A stretch of 50,173 bases of DNA from Piscicoccus intestinalis NBRC 104926 (GCF_001515525.1 NZ_BCNQ01000023.1:1-50173), one strand, 5' to 3'; positions 23,171 through 34,128 are shown, numbered from the stretch's first letter. Notes: generated from the sequence alone by a model not told the origin. Made by a program: numbers and translations.

Positions 23171-23380
23171 CTAGCCGTCTTCCCTATCACTGCGCAGCGC
23201 CTCGGCCCCCGTGCGCAACTGCGCACGGTGCTCTCCCTCGGCGCCCAGGATCGCCTTGGGGGCATCCTCCGGATCGAGGGCATCCGGGTGGTGGCGTCGG
23301 GAGTGCGGCACCCGGACGACGAGCACGCCGCCTGCCTGCTTCGGCTGGTAGAAGATGCCGTAGGGGAACCACCTATCTGG
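23171..23380 (-). pseudogene. ParE/RelE-like toxin C-terminal remnant
   Basis: The minus frame from 23380 reads PDRWFPYGIFYQPKQAGGVL then VVRVPHSRRHHPDAL, which resembles the last strands of ParE/RelE toxins (FPY-I-Y, V-x-V-x-H-xRR-P). No N-terminal part, start codon or partner antitoxin is recognisable upstream, and the tail after DALD is unlike the family. I read it as decayed, located beside the two intact modules. From 23381 to 23691 I see no gene. Confidence 0.35.
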
Positions 23381-23691
23381 TGTTGGAGCTAGGGGACCGC
23401 TCCACCCAGAACGAGATCGCGCAACGGTCAACGCGGCGTGGCAGGCAGGCTCGCGGGACCGCACGGGAGCCTGTGTCATGAGACCGGACCACCCGGGTTC
23501 CGCTGAATCACCTCCGCGGAGCCGGTTCAGCGGCAGCCGGCCGGTCCCGTCCCGCGGAACGAGACAGCGGGTCGACAGGCCGAGGCCCCGGAAGCACCCG
23601 CACCGCCGCACCCCGCTGCCCTAATGGCGGTGCCCGCGACCAGAAGGGCGAAACTCCCGGCCGGCGCGGGAATGATCTGCCGCCTCCAAGA

Positions 23692-23757
23692 GTTGAGCCA
23701 ATCAGACGCAACTTTACGGAGCCTGAGCTTGACACTGGCCCTTCAGCCAGCGAGATT
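23692..23757 (+). promoter_or_regulatory. dnaK promoter with degenerate HAIR (HspR) element
   Basis: TTGACA (23729-23734), a 17-base spacer and GAGATT (23752-23757) form the promoter. Upstream GTTGAGC-N7-ACGCAAC (23692-23712) keeps 10 of 14 bases of the HspR site CTTGAGT-N7-ACTCAAG, with the same spacer. HspR is encoded at the end of the operon. The leader of about 120 bases has a small CCGCAA/TTGCGG hairpin at 23769-23782. Confidence 0.55.
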
Positions 23758-23882
23758 GAGCGAGGACGCCGCAAGGTTGCGGTAGAACCACCCAGCAACT
23801 TACAGACTCCTGGCCGGTCGGTGTCAGCCACAGGCGCACCGCCGGGCAGGGCGTGAACCGACAACCAAGGAGTACACCGAAT

Positions 23883-25786
<1,904 letters not shown>

Positions 25787-25790
<4 letters not shown>

Positions 25791-26581
25791 CCTTCGACGG
25801 ATCAGCGGGGTCGCCGGCAGCGGCCGGCGGCCCCGCCCGCGAAGGGCGCAGGCCCGCCCATGAGCAGGACGAGGAAACCCCGCGAATCGTCATCCGCGAC
25901 AAGCGGCGTCTCGATCCGCAGACTGGAGACCTGCGCGTCACCTCAGACCCGCCAGCTTCGAAGGAGGCAGCGAGCATGACCGACAGCGACACGCTGTCCA
26001 GCGGCGACGACGCCTTCGGCGGTGCCGTCGGAGAGGACCTGCCCGGTCGCCAGAACGCCGGCCCGCAGGAGCCCGAGGAAGAGTCGAGCGCGGCCGCGCC
26101 GCAGGAGCCCCCGGCTCCGGCATCGGCTGCGGCTCCGGACGAGGAGCACCCCGACACGATCCTGGCCGCCGAGCGACTCGCCGACCTGCAGCGACTGCAG
26201 GCCGAGTACATCAACTACAAGCGGCGCGTCGACCGCGACCGCGCCGTCGAGAAGGACCGCGCGGTCGCCGGCGTCATCGAGTCGATGCTGCCGGTGCTCG
26301 ACGAGATCCACCTCGCGCGCCAGCACGGCGACCTCGAGGGCGGTCCGTTCGCCAAGATCGCCGCCAAGCTCGAGGGAGTCCTCGGCAGGTACGGCGTTCA
26401 GCGGTACGGCGAACCGGGCGACACCTTCGACCCGATGATCCACGAGGCCGTCATGCACACCCAGGCCGAGCTCGCACCCGGCACGACGGAGACCACCGTC
26501 GTGCAGATCATGCAGCCCGGCTACAAGATGGGCGAGCGCGTCATCCGCGCCGCCCTGGTAGCGGTCGCCGACCCTGCCTGA
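25787..26581 (+). CDS. grpE: Nucleotide exchange factor GrpE
   Basis: Co-chaperone that releases ADP from DnaK; 264 residues. The core holds the long coiled coil ([20 protein letters not shown]) and the beta domain ([35 protein letters not shown]). I start at GTG 25787, overlapping the dnaK stop as GTGA, because [19 protein letters not shown] (codons 33-51) matches the DKRRIDPETGEVR segment of mycobacterial GrpE and only this start covers it. ATG 25976, with a strong AAGGAGG, is an in-frame internal start that would give 201 residues lacking that segment. Confidence 0.93.
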
Positions 26582-26610
26582 CCCACCCGACACACCCACC
26601 ACGGGTCGAG

Positions 26611-26670
26611 GGCTGCCGGATCGGTCGAGGGCTCCTGCAACAGCAGGGGCCCTCGACCGAAAGGGCAGCC
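26611..26670 (+). terminator. Composite hairpin between grpE and dnaJ (attenuator or processing site)
   Basis: An 18-pair stem with one G-T pair and an AACA loop (26621-26660, core GGTCGAGGGC / GCCCTCGACC) is enclosed by GGCTGCC (26611-26617) and GGCAGCC (26664-26670). No T-tract follows. It probably lowers or separates dnaJ-hspR expression from dnaK-grpE, or stabilises the upstream transcript end. Confidence 0.65.
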
Positions 26671-26736
26671 TTCGGCCAGAGGACGATACGACTACACCGA
26701 CACCAACTCGCATGAGCGATCAGCGAAGGAGGGGAC

Positions 26737-27816
26737 ATGGCCAGTCAAGACTGGTTCGAGAAAGACTTCTACGCAGTCCTCGGCGTCGCGTCCGACGCTG
26801 ACGCCAGCACCATCAAGAAGGCGTACCGCAAGCTCGCCCGGGAGTTCCACCCCGACAGCAAGCCCGGTGACGCGGCCGCCGAGAAGCGGTTCAAGGAGGT
26901 CGGCGAGGCCTACGCGGTGCTCTCCGACAAGGAGCAGCGCAAGCAGTACGACGCGATCCGCGCCATGCGCTCCGGCGGACCCCGGTTCAGCGCCGGCGGT
27001 TCCGGAGCCGAGGGCGCCGGCTTCGAGGACATCTTCTCCAACCTCTTCGGAGGCGGTGCCGCCCAGGGCAACCCGAACTTCGCCCGAGGCGGCGGCTACC
27101 CGGGCGGCTACCCGGGTGGTTCCCCCGGCGGCGGCGCCTACGCGGGCGAGTCCCCTGACCTGGAAGACCTGCTGTCGATGTTCGGCCAGCAGGCCGGGCA
27201 GGGCGGCTTCGGCACCCGCGACCGCACCTCCGGCGGTTTCGGCGGGGCGCGGCGCCCGCCGCGCAAGGGTCGCGACGTGCACGCGTCGGCGACGATGAGT
27301 TTCCGTCAGGCCGTCATGGGCGACACCGTGCGCGTCGGCGTCGGCGGCACGCCGATCACGACCCGCATCCCCGCGGGCGTCAAGGACGGCGCGACGATCC
27401 GGCTCGCCGGCAAGGGGGAGCCGGGCCTGTCGGCCGGGGCGCCCGCCGGTGACCTGCTGCTGAAGATCACCGTCGAACCGCACCCGGTGTTCACCCGCGA
27501 CGGCGACAACCTCGTCGTCGACCTGCCGGTGACGTTCGCGGAGGCGGCGCTCGGGGCGACCGTGCCGGTGCCCACCCTCGACGGCTCCAGCGTGCGCGTG
27601 AAGATCGCGCCCGGCACCCCGTCCGGACGCACGCTGCGGGTCAAGGGCCGAGGGGTGCCGAAGAAGAGCGGCACCGGCGACCTGCTCGCCAAGGTGCAGG
27701 TGCAGGTGCCGCAGCGGCTCGACGACGACATGCGCGCCGCGGTGGAGACGCTGCAGCGCGCCGACGAGGGCCACGACCCACGGGCCGAGGTGTTCCGCAA
27801 GGCGGGGGCCGACTGA
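26737..27816 (+). CDS. dnaJ: Chaperone DnaJ without zinc finger (type II)
   Basis: Hsp40 co-chaperone of 359 residues. J domain 10-75 with HPD at 38-40 that triggers DnaK ATPase; a Gly/Phe-rich linker (about 85-165); then directly the C-terminal beta-sandwich domains (DVHASATMSFRQAVMGDTVR, RLAGKGEPGLSAGAPAGDLL). The four CxxCxGxG repeats of classical DnaJ are absent, as in many Micrococcales dnaK operons. AAGGAGGGG precedes ATG 26737. Its stop overlaps the hspR ATG by one base. Confidence 0.97.
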   Translation: MASQDWFEKDFYAVLGVASDADASTIKKAYRKLAREFHPDSKPGDAAAEKRFKEVGEAYAVLSDKEQRKQYDAIRAMRSGGPRFSAGGSGAEGAGFEDIFSNLFGGGAAQGNPNFARGGGYPGGYPGGSPGGGAYAGESPDLEDLLSMFGQQAGQGGFGTRDRTSGGFGGARRPPRKGRDVHASATMSFRQAVMGDTVRVGVGGTPITTRIPAGVKDGATIRLAGKGEPGLSAGAPAGDLLLKITVEPHPVFTRDGDNLVVDLPVTFAEAALGATVPVPTLDGSSVRVKIAPGTPSGRTLRVKGRGVPKKSGTGDLLAKVQVQVPQRLDDDMRAAVETLQRADEGHDPRAEVFRKAGAD

Positions 27817-28277
27817 TGTCGCCCCGCCTGCGCGGCGCCTTCGCGCACGACGACGACGCCCCGGTCTTCGTCATCTCCGTCGCGGCCGAGCTCGCCGGCA
27901 TGCACGCGCAGACGCTGCGTCAGTACGACCGGCTCGGCATCGTCACCCCGTCGCGCACCCGCGGCGGGGGCCGGCGATATTCGTCCCGCGACATCGCCCG
28001 GCTCCGCGAGGTGCAGCGTCTCTCCCAGGAGGAGGGCGTCAGCCTCGCCGGCATCCAGCGGATCCTGCAGCTGGAGAACCAGGTCGAGGCGCTGCGCGGC
28101 CGCGTCGCCGAACTCGACGAGGAGGTCGCGCAGCTGCGCGCCGCCGCCGAGCTCGGCCGGCGCGTGTTCGCGGCCGGCCGAGCCGGCGACGTCGTCGCGG
28201 TCCGCGCCGGGGAGCGGCCGTCGCGGCCCGTGAGCTCGCAGGCGCTCGTCGTCTGGCGGCCCCAGTCGCGGAGCTGA
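27816..28277 (+). CDS. hspR: Heat shock repressor HspR (MerR family)
   Basis: MerR-type winged-helix repressor of 153 residues. VFVISVAAELAGMHAQTLRQ and YDRLGIVTPSRTRGGGRRYS are the HspR HTH and wing, followed by the coiled coil LQLENQVEALRGRVAELDEE. HspR with DnaK as co-repressor binds HAIR sites over the dnaK operon, so this gives feedback on chaperone supply; the best candidate site here is 23692-23712. ATG 27816 overlaps the dnaJ stop (TGATG). Confidence 0.96.
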   Translation: MSPRLRGAFAHDDDAPVFVISVAAELAGMHAQTLRQYDRLGIVTPSRTRGGGRRYSSRDIARLREVQRLSQEEGVSLAGIQRILQLENQVEALRGRVAELDEEVAQLRAAAELGRRVFAAGRAGDVVAVRAGERPSRPVSSQALVVWRPQSRS

Positions 28278-28290
28278 TCAACCCGACAAC

Positions 28291-28332
28291 CCGACAGCCC
28301 GGCACCCTGAGGCAGGGGTGCCGGGCTGTCGG
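28291..28332. terminator. Bidirectional hairpin terminator between hspR and gntP-type gene
   Basis: A perfect 17-bp stem (CCGACAGCCCGGCACCC with its complement) and an 8-base loop lie between two convergent genes, 13 bases after the hspR stop. No T-tract on either side; position supports termination from both directions. Confidence 0.8.
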
Positions 28333-28348
28333 CGTGTGGACGAATCCG

Positions 28349-29815
28349 TCAGAACACCAGCGCGAGCGCGCAACACAGCACGAGGCCGATGATGGCCATG
28401 ATCGACTGGGCCAGCGTGTAGACCTGGAACGCGCCGCGGGTCGTCAGGCCGAGCATCTGCTTGAAGATCCAGAACGTGTTGTCGGTGACGTTGCCGCCGA
28501 ACGCCGCTCCCGAGGCCGCCGCCAGCAGGATGAGCATGGGCGGCACGCCGACCGTGCCCATGACCGGGGCGAGGATGCCGGCTCCGGTCATCGCGGCCAC
28601 CGACCCCGAGCCCTGCGCGATGCGCAGCACCGCGGCGACCAGCCAGGCGAGCAGCACGGGGATGCCGGCGTTGGCCTGGAACAGGGCGCCGAGCATGTCG
28701 CCGATGCCGACCTCGGTGATGACGTTGCCGAGGGAGCCGGCCACGCCGGTGAACAGCAGGATCGAGCCGGACGTCTGCGCGCCGAGGGTGATGATCTCGT
28801 CGACGCCGCTGCGGGTGACCTGCGGGATGGTCTCGACGATGCCGATGAGCAGGCCGATGAGCAGCGCGACCACCGGGTTGCCGAGGAACTCGATCGCCGC
28901 CGGTGACTGCCCCAGCGCCAGGCGGGAGACGGTGTCGACGATGATCAGCAGGATCGGCACGATGATCGGCATCATGGCGAGCACGATCGGCAGCTGGTGC
29001 TGCCGGGCGCGCTCGAGTTGCTCGGCCTCCGCGGCGTCCTGCGCGATCGCGGCCTCGACGACGTTGATCTCGCCGTGCGGGCCGTGCGTGGCCTGGGCCG
29101 GCTCGTGGTGCAGCGGCTGCCCCTCGGCGACGCCGCCGAAGGACACGTGCTCGGTGGGGGTGTGCGTGTAGCCGGCGGTGGGCTCCTCGTCCCGCGCCGG
29201 GTTCCACGTGCGGTCGGTGACGGCGGTGTGCACGAAGACGCTGAGCAGCACGATCGCGAGTCCGAACGGGATGCCCCAGAGCAGCATCGTGCCCATGTCG
29301 ATCTGCAGCGAGGCCGCCATGGCGAGGGCGGCGGCGCCGGGGATGACCATGAGCAGACCGACCTCGAGCCCGATCGCCAGCGCCCCGGCCAGCGGCGCGA
29401 CGCTGCGGCCCGTGCGCTGGGCGATGGCCTTCGCGATCGGCGCCATGATGACGAGCGCGACGTCGAAGTAGATGGCCGGGAAGATGATTCCCGACGAGAT
29501 GCCGAGCACGTACGACGAGGTGCGGGGGCCGCCGAGCTTCAGGAGCCCGTCGACGACGCGCTTCATCGTGCCGTTCGCCGAGAGGATCGCGCCGATCATC
29601 ACGCCGAAGCCGATGATGAGCCCGACCTCGGCCATGAGGTTTCCGAAGCCCACGGTGGCCGCGAGCACCGTCTCCGTGGGGCCCAGTCCGCCGGCCAGCC
29701 CGAGATAGAGGCTGCCGACGACGAGCGAGATGACCGGGTTGATCTTGCCGATGACGATCAGCAGGACGATGCCCACGATCGCGATTCCGAGATGAATGAG
29801 TATTGCCGCGCCCAT
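28349..29815 (-). CDS. GntP-family gluconate/organic acid:H+ symporter
   Basis: Polytopic permease of 488 residues in the gluconate permease family (GntP/GntT/GntU). Conserved blocks: [80 protein letters not shown] and [19 protein letters not shown]. Between the two halves is a hydrophilic, His-rich insertion of about 75 residues ([16 protein letters not shown]), larger than usual. Substrate may be gluconate or another sugar acid. ATG 29815 has GGAAGG upstream. A palindrome at 29859 covers its promoter; no gluconate kinase is adjacent. Confidence 0.92.
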   Translation of the reverse strand: MGAAILIHLGIAIVGIVLLIVIGKINPVISLVVGSLYLGLAGGLGPTETVLAATVGFGNLMAEVGLIIGFGVMIGAILSANGTMKRVVDGLLKLGGPRTSSYVLGISSGIIFPAIYFDVALVIMAPIAKAIAQRTGRSVAPLAGALAIGLEVGLLMVIPGAAALAMAASLQIDMGTMLLWGIPFGLAIVLLSVFVHTAVTDRTWNPARDEEPTAGYTHTPTEHVSFGGVAEGQPLHHEPAQATHGPHGEINVVEAAIAQDAAEAEQLERARQHQLPIVLAMMPIIVPILLIIVDTVSRLALGQSPAAIEFLGNPVVALLIGLLIGIVETIPQVTRSGVDEIITLGAQTSGSILLFTGVAGSLGNVITEVGIGDMLGALFQANAGIPVLLAWLVAAVLRIAQGSGSVAAMTGAGILAPVMGTVGVPPMLILLAAASGAAFGGNVTDNTFWIFKQMLGLTTRGAFQVYTLAQSIMAIIGLVLCCALALVF

Positions 29816-29858
29816 AGCGAGCCACCTTCCTGTCCGCCGCAACGACTCCAATGTCGTC

Positions 29859-29880
29859 TGTTGGCAGTTAACAGTCAACA
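29859..29880 (-). promoter_or_regulatory. Operator-like palindrome in the gntP-type promoter
   Basis: An inverted repeat with arms TGTTG and CAACA around GTTAAC (9 of 11 pairs match). On the minus strand TTGACT, a 17-base spacer and GACATT overlap it, so a bound regulator would block the promoter. No regulator gene is adjacent; ACGAC-N6-GTCGT at 29842-29857 is a second inverted repeat beside it. Confidence 0.55.
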
Positions 29881-30014
29881 TTAGGGTGCTCCGGAGGCCT
29901 GTCAATGGTCCGGGCGTGCGGCGCCGGCTCTCGTCGCCCTGCTGCCCGGGCCTCGACGGCAGACCGTGGCAGGTGCGGGTACCGTTGGGACGCTTGCCTA
30001 TCGAGAGGAAATCA

Positions 30015-31049
30015 ATGCAGGTCAACGCCATTGCCGCGGTCGCGCCTGACGCGCCGCTGGAGCGCACGACCATCGAGCGGCGCGAGGTCGGTGAGCATGA
30101 GGTGCGCATCGCGATCAAGTTCGCCGGCATCTGCCACTCCGACATCCACACCGTGCGGGCCGAATGGGGCTCGATCGACTACCCGATCGTCGTCGGCCAC
30201 GAGATCGCCGGGGTCGTCGAGGAGGTCGGCTCGGGTGTCACGAAGTTCACGGTCGGTGACCACGCCGGCATCGGGTGTTTCGTCGACTCCTGCCGCGAGT
30301 GTGAGAACTGCAAGGCCGGTCTCGACAACTACTGCGCCAACATGATCGGCACGTACAACGCGATCGGCCGCGACGGGTTGCCGACCGCCGGCGGCTACAG
30401 CGAGCAGATCGTCGCCGACGAGAACTACGTGCTGCACATCCCGCAGAACCTCGGCCTCGACGTCGCCGCGCCCCTGCTGTGCGCCGGCATCACCACCTAC
30501 TCCCCGCTGTCCCACTGGGGAGCCGGGCCGGGCAAGAAGGTCGCGGTCATCGGCCTCGGCGGCCTGGGGCACATGGCGGTCAAGCTCGCCCACGCGATGG
30601 GCGCGGAGGTCAGCGTGCTGAGCCAGTCGCTGAAGAAGAAGGAGGACGGCGAGCGGCTCGGCGCCGACCACTACTACGCCACCTCCGACGAGTCGACCTT
30701 CGAGGACCTCGCCGGCGAGTTCGACCTCATCGTCAACACCGTCTCCGCGACGCTCGACATCGTGAAGTACCTGGGTCTGCTCAAGACCTCCGGCGCGCTC
30801 GTGCAGGTCGGCGCCCCGCCCGAGCCGATGCAGGTGCCGGCCTTCGCGCTCGTCTCGCAGCGGCGCACCCTGGCGGGCTCGATGATCGGGTCGATCGCCG
30901 AGACCCAGGAGATGCTCGACTTCTGCGGCGAACACAACGTCGGCGCCGAGGTCGAGGTCATCAGCGCCGACCAGGTCAACGAGGCCTACGACCGCGTCGT
31001 GCACTCCGACGTGCGCTACCGCTTCGTCATCGACACCTCGACGCTCTGA
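30015..31049 (+). CDS. Zinc-dependent NAD(P) alcohol dehydrogenase, CAD/YahK type
   Basis: Medium-chain dehydrogenase of 344 residues. Catalytic zinc site Cys40 (FAGICHSD), His62 and Glu63 (VVGHEIAG); structural zinc Cys93, 96, 99 and 107; Rossmann motif [17 protein letters not shown]. It resembles cinnamyl-alcohol/YahK-type aldehyde reductases, which use NADPH to reduce broad aldehydes. GAGAGGAAA lies upstream of ATG 30015. Monocistronic: a strong terminator follows. It could detoxify aldehydes. Confidence 0.95.
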   Translation: MQVNAIAAVAPDAPLERTTIERREVGEHEVRIAIKFAGICHSDIHTVRAEWGSIDYPIVVGHEIAGVVEEVGSGVTKFTVGDHAGIGCFVDSCRECENCKAGLDNYCANMIGTYNAIGRDGLPTAGGYSEQIVADENYVLHIPQNLGLDVAAPLLCAGITTYSPLSHWGAGPGKKVAVIGLGGLGHMAVKLAHAMGAEVSVLSQSLKKKEDGERLGADHYYATSDESTFEDLAGEFDLIVNTVSATLDIVKYLGLLKTSGALVQVGAPPEPMQVPAFALVSQRRTLAGSMIGSIAETQEMLDFCGEHNVGAEVEVISADQVNEAYDRVVHSDVRYRFVIDTSTL

Positions 31050-31093
31050 CTCCTGGGCTTTACGCCTCCGACGCGTCGCACGCGTCGCACGAG

Positions 31094-31141
31094 CGGCCGT
31101 TCCGGGGCGCGAGATATATCTGCCCCGGAACGGCCGTTTTT
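31094..31141 (+). terminator. Rho-independent terminator after the alcohol dehydrogenase
   Basis: A perfect 15-bp stem (CGGCCGTTCCGGGGC with its complement), a 13-base loop that itself contains AGATATATCT, and TTTTT at 31137-31141. The clearest intrinsic terminator in the window. Confidence 0.95.
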
Positions 31142-31236
31142 CGTGGACATCCTCCGCGGCCGCCGCCTACGGTCTGGGCAATTCCGGCTCCCTCTTCTGG
31201 GGCCTGCCGGGCCGACCGAGCGAGCGGAGGTGGCTC

Positions 31237-32640
31237 ATGGCCGCGCGACCCGACTCCGATGCCTCTGCGGGCGTCGTCACCGACAAGGCAGTGGGGCAGG
31301 AGAGCCTGGCGCCACAGCAGGCCCGGATCATGGGCCGGGTCAGCTACTTCCTCGCGTGGCTCGGCGGGTGCGTCTCGATCGGCACGTTCACGATGGGCTC
31401 GAGCCTCGTCGGCACGCTGAACCTCACCCAATCGGTGCTCGCCATGGCCATCGGCTGCTTCGTCATCGGCATCGGCCTCGCGGTCAACGGCGCGGCGGGG
31501 TACCGCTACGGCATCCCGTTCATGGTGCAGGCCCGCAGCGCCTACGGGTTCGCCGGCACCCGCATCCCAGGCCTCATCCGGGCGGTGCCGGCGCTCGTCT
31601 GGTACGGCTTCCAGAGCTGGATCGGGGCCGCGGCCCTCAACCAGGTCAGCGCCACGCTCTTCGGGTTCGACAACCTCGTCGCCTTCTTCATCGGCTTCCA
31701 GCTGCTCCAGATCGCACTGTCCGTCTTCGGCTTCCACGGCATCAAGTGGCTGGAGAACATCGGCGCCGCGTTCATTCTCGCGGCGCTGATCTACATGTTC
31801 TTCAGCGTCATCGACCGCTACGGCGCGCAGATCAACGAGTCGCTGGTGGCCACCGAGGGCAGCTGGGGCGTGCCGTTCTGGAACGCCACAATGCTCTTCC
31901 TCGGCATCTACGCCACGATGATGCTCAATGTCAGCGACTACTCCCGCGAACACACCCGCGGCACCGGCTCCGGGCTGCTCGTCACCATCTACGCGATGTC
32001 GATCCTGCCGGTGACCGTGTTCATGGGCCTCATCGGACTCATGGTCTCCGGCGCCACCGGGGTGGTCGACCCGATCGAGGTGTTCGCCAACGCCGTCGAC
32101 AACACCGTGCTCATGGTCGTCACGTTGCTGTTCATCGCGTTCGCGCAGGTGACGACCAACGTGCTGAACAACGTCGTGCCGCCGACCTACGTGCTCATGG
32201 ACGTCTTCCGGATGCCGTTCCGCGCCGCCGCCGTGCTCGTCGGGCTGCTCGCGTTCGCGACGTTCCCCTGGCTGCTCGTGCGCGACGAGTCGGCGGCCGG
32301 GTTGCAGTTGTTCGTGCAGACGTACTCGGCGTTCCTCGGCCCGATCTTCGCCGTGCTCGTCGCGGACTACTACGTCGTGCGTCGCCGCACGCTCGACCTC
32401 GGGGCGCTGTACGACGCCGAGGGGCCTTATCGCGGAGTCAATCCCGCGGCGCTGGTGGCCACGCTCGTCGGGGTCGTCGTGGCGTTCGCCGTGCCCGCCG
32501 TCGGGTGGTACGCGAGCCTGCTGCCGGCCGGTCTCACCTACGTCGCACTCATGCGCGCGTGGCCCGCATGCCGTCGGTTCGTCCCCGACGATCGTGAGTC
32601 GGTAGCCGAGGCGCCCTCTGCGCCTGGGAGCCTGGGCTGA
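31237..32640 (+). CDS. NCS1-family nucleobase/hydantoin/allantoin permease
   Basis: Twelve-helix permease of 467 residues of the nucleobase:cation symporter-1 (cytosine/purine, uracil, allantoin, hydantoin) family: FLAWLGGCVSIGTFTMGSSL, NGAAGYRYGIPFMVQARSAY, ALVWYGFQSWIGAAALNQVS and a helix-10 region VLNNVVPPTYVLMDVF. Coupled to the hydantoin-racemase-like gene by a one-base overlap (TGATG), which favours hydantoin, allantoin or a related ureide as substrate over cytosine. GGAGGTGG precedes ATG 31237. Confidence 0.9.
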   Translation: MAARPDSDASAGVVTDKAVGQESLAPQQARIMGRVSYFLAWLGGCVSIGTFTMGSSLVGTLNLTQSVLAMAIGCFVIGIGLAVNGAAGYRYGIPFMVQARSAYGFAGTRIPGLIRAVPALVWYGFQSWIGAAALNQVSATLFGFDNLVAFFIGFQLLQIALSVFGFHGIKWLENIGAAFILAALIYMFFSVIDRYGAQINESLVATEGSWGVPFWNATMLFLGIYATMMLNVSDYSREHTRGTGSGLLVTIYAMSILPVTVFMGLIGLMVSGATGVVDPIEVFANAVDNTVLMVVTLLFIAFAQVTTNVLNNVVPPTYVLMDVFRMPFRAAAVLVGLLAFATFPWLLVRDESAAGLQLFVQTYSAFLGPIFAVLVADYYVVRRRTLDLGALYDAEGPYRGVNPAALVATLVGVVVAFAVPAVGWYASLLPAGLTYVALMRAWPACRRFVPDDRESVAEAPSAPGSLG

Positions 32641-33380
32641 TGCGCATCCTCGTCGTCAACGTCAACACCACGGAGTCGATGACCGCCGCGATCGGGTCGG
32701 CGGCCCGCGCGGTCGCGGCGCCGGGCACCGAGATCGTCGAGCTGACACCGTTCGTCGGCGCCGACTCGGTCGAGGGCAACGTCGAGAGCTACCTCGCCGC
32801 GGTGGCGGTGATGGACCGGGTGCTCGCCTACGAGGGCCCGTACGACGCGGTCATCCAGGCCGGCTTCGGGGAGCACGGCCGCGAGGGCCTGCAGGAGCTG
32901 CTGGACGTGCCGGTCGTCGACATCACCGAGGCCGCGGCGCACGTGGCCTGCCTTCTCGGACACCGGTATTCGGTGGTCACGACGTTGGATCGCACGGTGC
33001 CGCTCATCGAGGACCGGTTGCTGTTGGCCGGGTTGCACACGCGCTGCGCCTCGGTGCGGGCCAGCGGGCTGTCGGTGCTCGAGCTCGAGGAGTCACCGGA
33101 GCGCACAGTGTCGGTCATCGCGGGCGAGGCGCGCCGGGCCGTCGAGGAGGATCGCGCTGAGGTCATCGTGCTCGGCTGCGGCGGCATGGCCGGCCTGCAG
33201 GAGGCGGTCCGCGACGCCACCGGAGGCGCGCCCGTCATCGACGGCGTCGCCGCCGCAGTCAAACTCGCCGAATCGCTCGTCGGGTTGGGGCTGACCACGA
33301 GCAAGCTGCGCACCTACGCCCCCGCCCGGCCCAAGGCGATGCGCGGCTGGCCGTTGCACGCGCAGCCGCCGCGCCACTGA
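32640..33380 (+). CDS. Hydantoin/Asp-Glu racemase family protein lacking the first cysteine
   Basis: Protein of 246 residues in the hydantoin/allantoin racemase group of the Asp/Glu racemase superfamily: MRILVVNVNTTESMTAAIG, DVPVVDITEAAAHVACLLG, VLGCGGMAGLQEAV and GAPVIDGVAAAVKLAESLV. The second catalytic Cys is kept (Cys180) but the first, normally in ACFxD, is Gly75 in QAGFGEHG. Standard two-cysteine racemisation therefore looks impossible; the protein may be a lyase, decarboxylase-like or binding member. Cotranscribed with the NCS1 permease; no hydantoinase gene is nearby. Confidence 0.85.
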   Translation: MRILVVNVNTTESMTAAIGSAARAVAAPGTEIVELTPFVGADSVEGNVESYLAAVAVMDRVLAYEGPYDAVIQAGFGEHGREGLQELLDVPVVDITEAAAHVACLLGHRYSVVTTLDRTVPLIEDRLLLAGLHTRCASVRASGLSVLELEESPERTVSVIAGEARRAVEEDRAEVIVLGCGGMAGLQEAVRDATGGAPVIDGVAAAVKLAESLVGLGLTTSKLRTYAPARPKAMRGWPLHAQPPRH

Positions 33381-33404
33381 GTCGGGCGCGGCGCCGAGCG
33401 CCGA

Positions 33405-33812
33405 TCAGGGCAGGAGCAGGCGTTCGCAGGGCTGACCGGTGATTCCGGCGATCAGTTCGAAGTCCTTGTCGACGTGCAGGACCGTTCGCCCGGTTCCTTC
33501 GGCGGTGGCAGCGATCAACAGATCCGCGACCGACGGAGCGCGATGATGACCTCGCTGCGCGAGCAAACGCTGAACCTCGATGGCACGATCCTCGATCGCC
33601 GGTGCGAGGTATTCGACAGGCATGTCGCTGATCGGAGGGTTACCGAGTGCCGCGGACAGCTCGATTGACGATCGTGCCGAATAGCCGACTTCGAGCAACG
33701 TGACCGTTGAGATGGCGACCAGGCCGCGATTGATCCGGGTAACCCATTCCTGTGCCTCCACCGAGGCGCCGAGTCGTGTCAGTGCGGACTTGTCGATCAG
33801 CCAGGCCGTCAT
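33405..33812 (-). CDS. vapC: VapC-type PIN-domain toxin
   Basis: PIN ribonuclease of 135 residues: Asp7 ([12 protein letters not shown]), Glu41 ([12 protein letters not shown]), Asp97 ([11 protein letters not shown]) and Asp115 ([12 protein letters not shown]). All acidic ligands are present. It overlaps the VapB stop as ATGA. Third VapC in the window and closest to the mycobacterial type with the long SAALG helix. Confidence 0.9.
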   Translation of the reverse strand: MTAWLIDKSALTRLGASVEAQEWVTRINRGLVAISTVTLLEVGYSARSSIELSAALGNPPISDMPVEYLAPAIEDRAIEVQRLLAQRGHHRAPSVADLLIAATAEGTGRTVLHVDKDFELIAGITGQPCERLLLP

Positions 33813-34030
33813 GACCAGGCGTCATCCATGACCTGTGGATCCGTCAGATCTGGAAGCAAGTCCGCCAACCTCTGGAAATCGGCCACCGTGACAGTGCCTT
33901 GCCCGCCGTGGGCGATCTGGTGTAACCGGCGTCGCAAGTACTCGGTTCGGGACAAACCCAGTTGGCGCGCCTGTTCGTCGATCAGGTCCAGATCATCTGC
34001 CGGAATGTTGCGAATCAGTAGATCAGCCAC
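33809..34030 (-). CDS. vapB: VapB antitoxin, ribbon-helix-helix type
   Basis: Antitoxin of 73 residues: [20 protein letters not shown] and [17 protein letters not shown] form the RHH dimer; the tail [18 protein letters not shown] binds the toxin. GTG 34030 is chosen because AGGGGG stands five bases upstream; GTG 34036 is too close to it. An inverted repeat lies over the promoter. Confidence 0.85.
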   Translation of the reverse strand: MADLLIRNIPADDLDLIDEQARQLGLSRTEYLRRRLHQIAHGGQGTVTVADFQRLADLLPDLTDPQVMDDAWS

Positions 34031-34038
34031 GAGCACCC

Positions 34039-34055
34039 CCTGATATCTCAGGATA
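34039..34055 (-). promoter_or_regulatory. VapBC promoter and operator
   Basis: CCTGA-TATC-TCAGG (34039-34052) is a perfect 5-bp inverted repeat. On the minus strand TATCCT (34055-34050) is the -10 and overlaps it, consistent with autorepression by the VapB dimer. Confidence 0.6.
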
Positions 34056-34128
34056 GCGTAGGTCGCGCGACGCCTGAGGCTGGTCGGCAGCGCCGTCGCG
34101 CCGGGCGCGCACTGCATAGGGTGCGGTG

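Noticed and set aside
23381-23640. Searched for tRNA-like or IS-like sequence before dnaK
   Set aside because: No cloverleaf, no terminal inverted repeats and no transposase frame could be seen.
31100-31130. Possible riboswitch before the NCS1 permease
   Set aside because: The structure is a simple 15-bp stem with T-tract at the end of the alcohol dehydrogenase, an intrinsic terminator with no conserved aptamer features.
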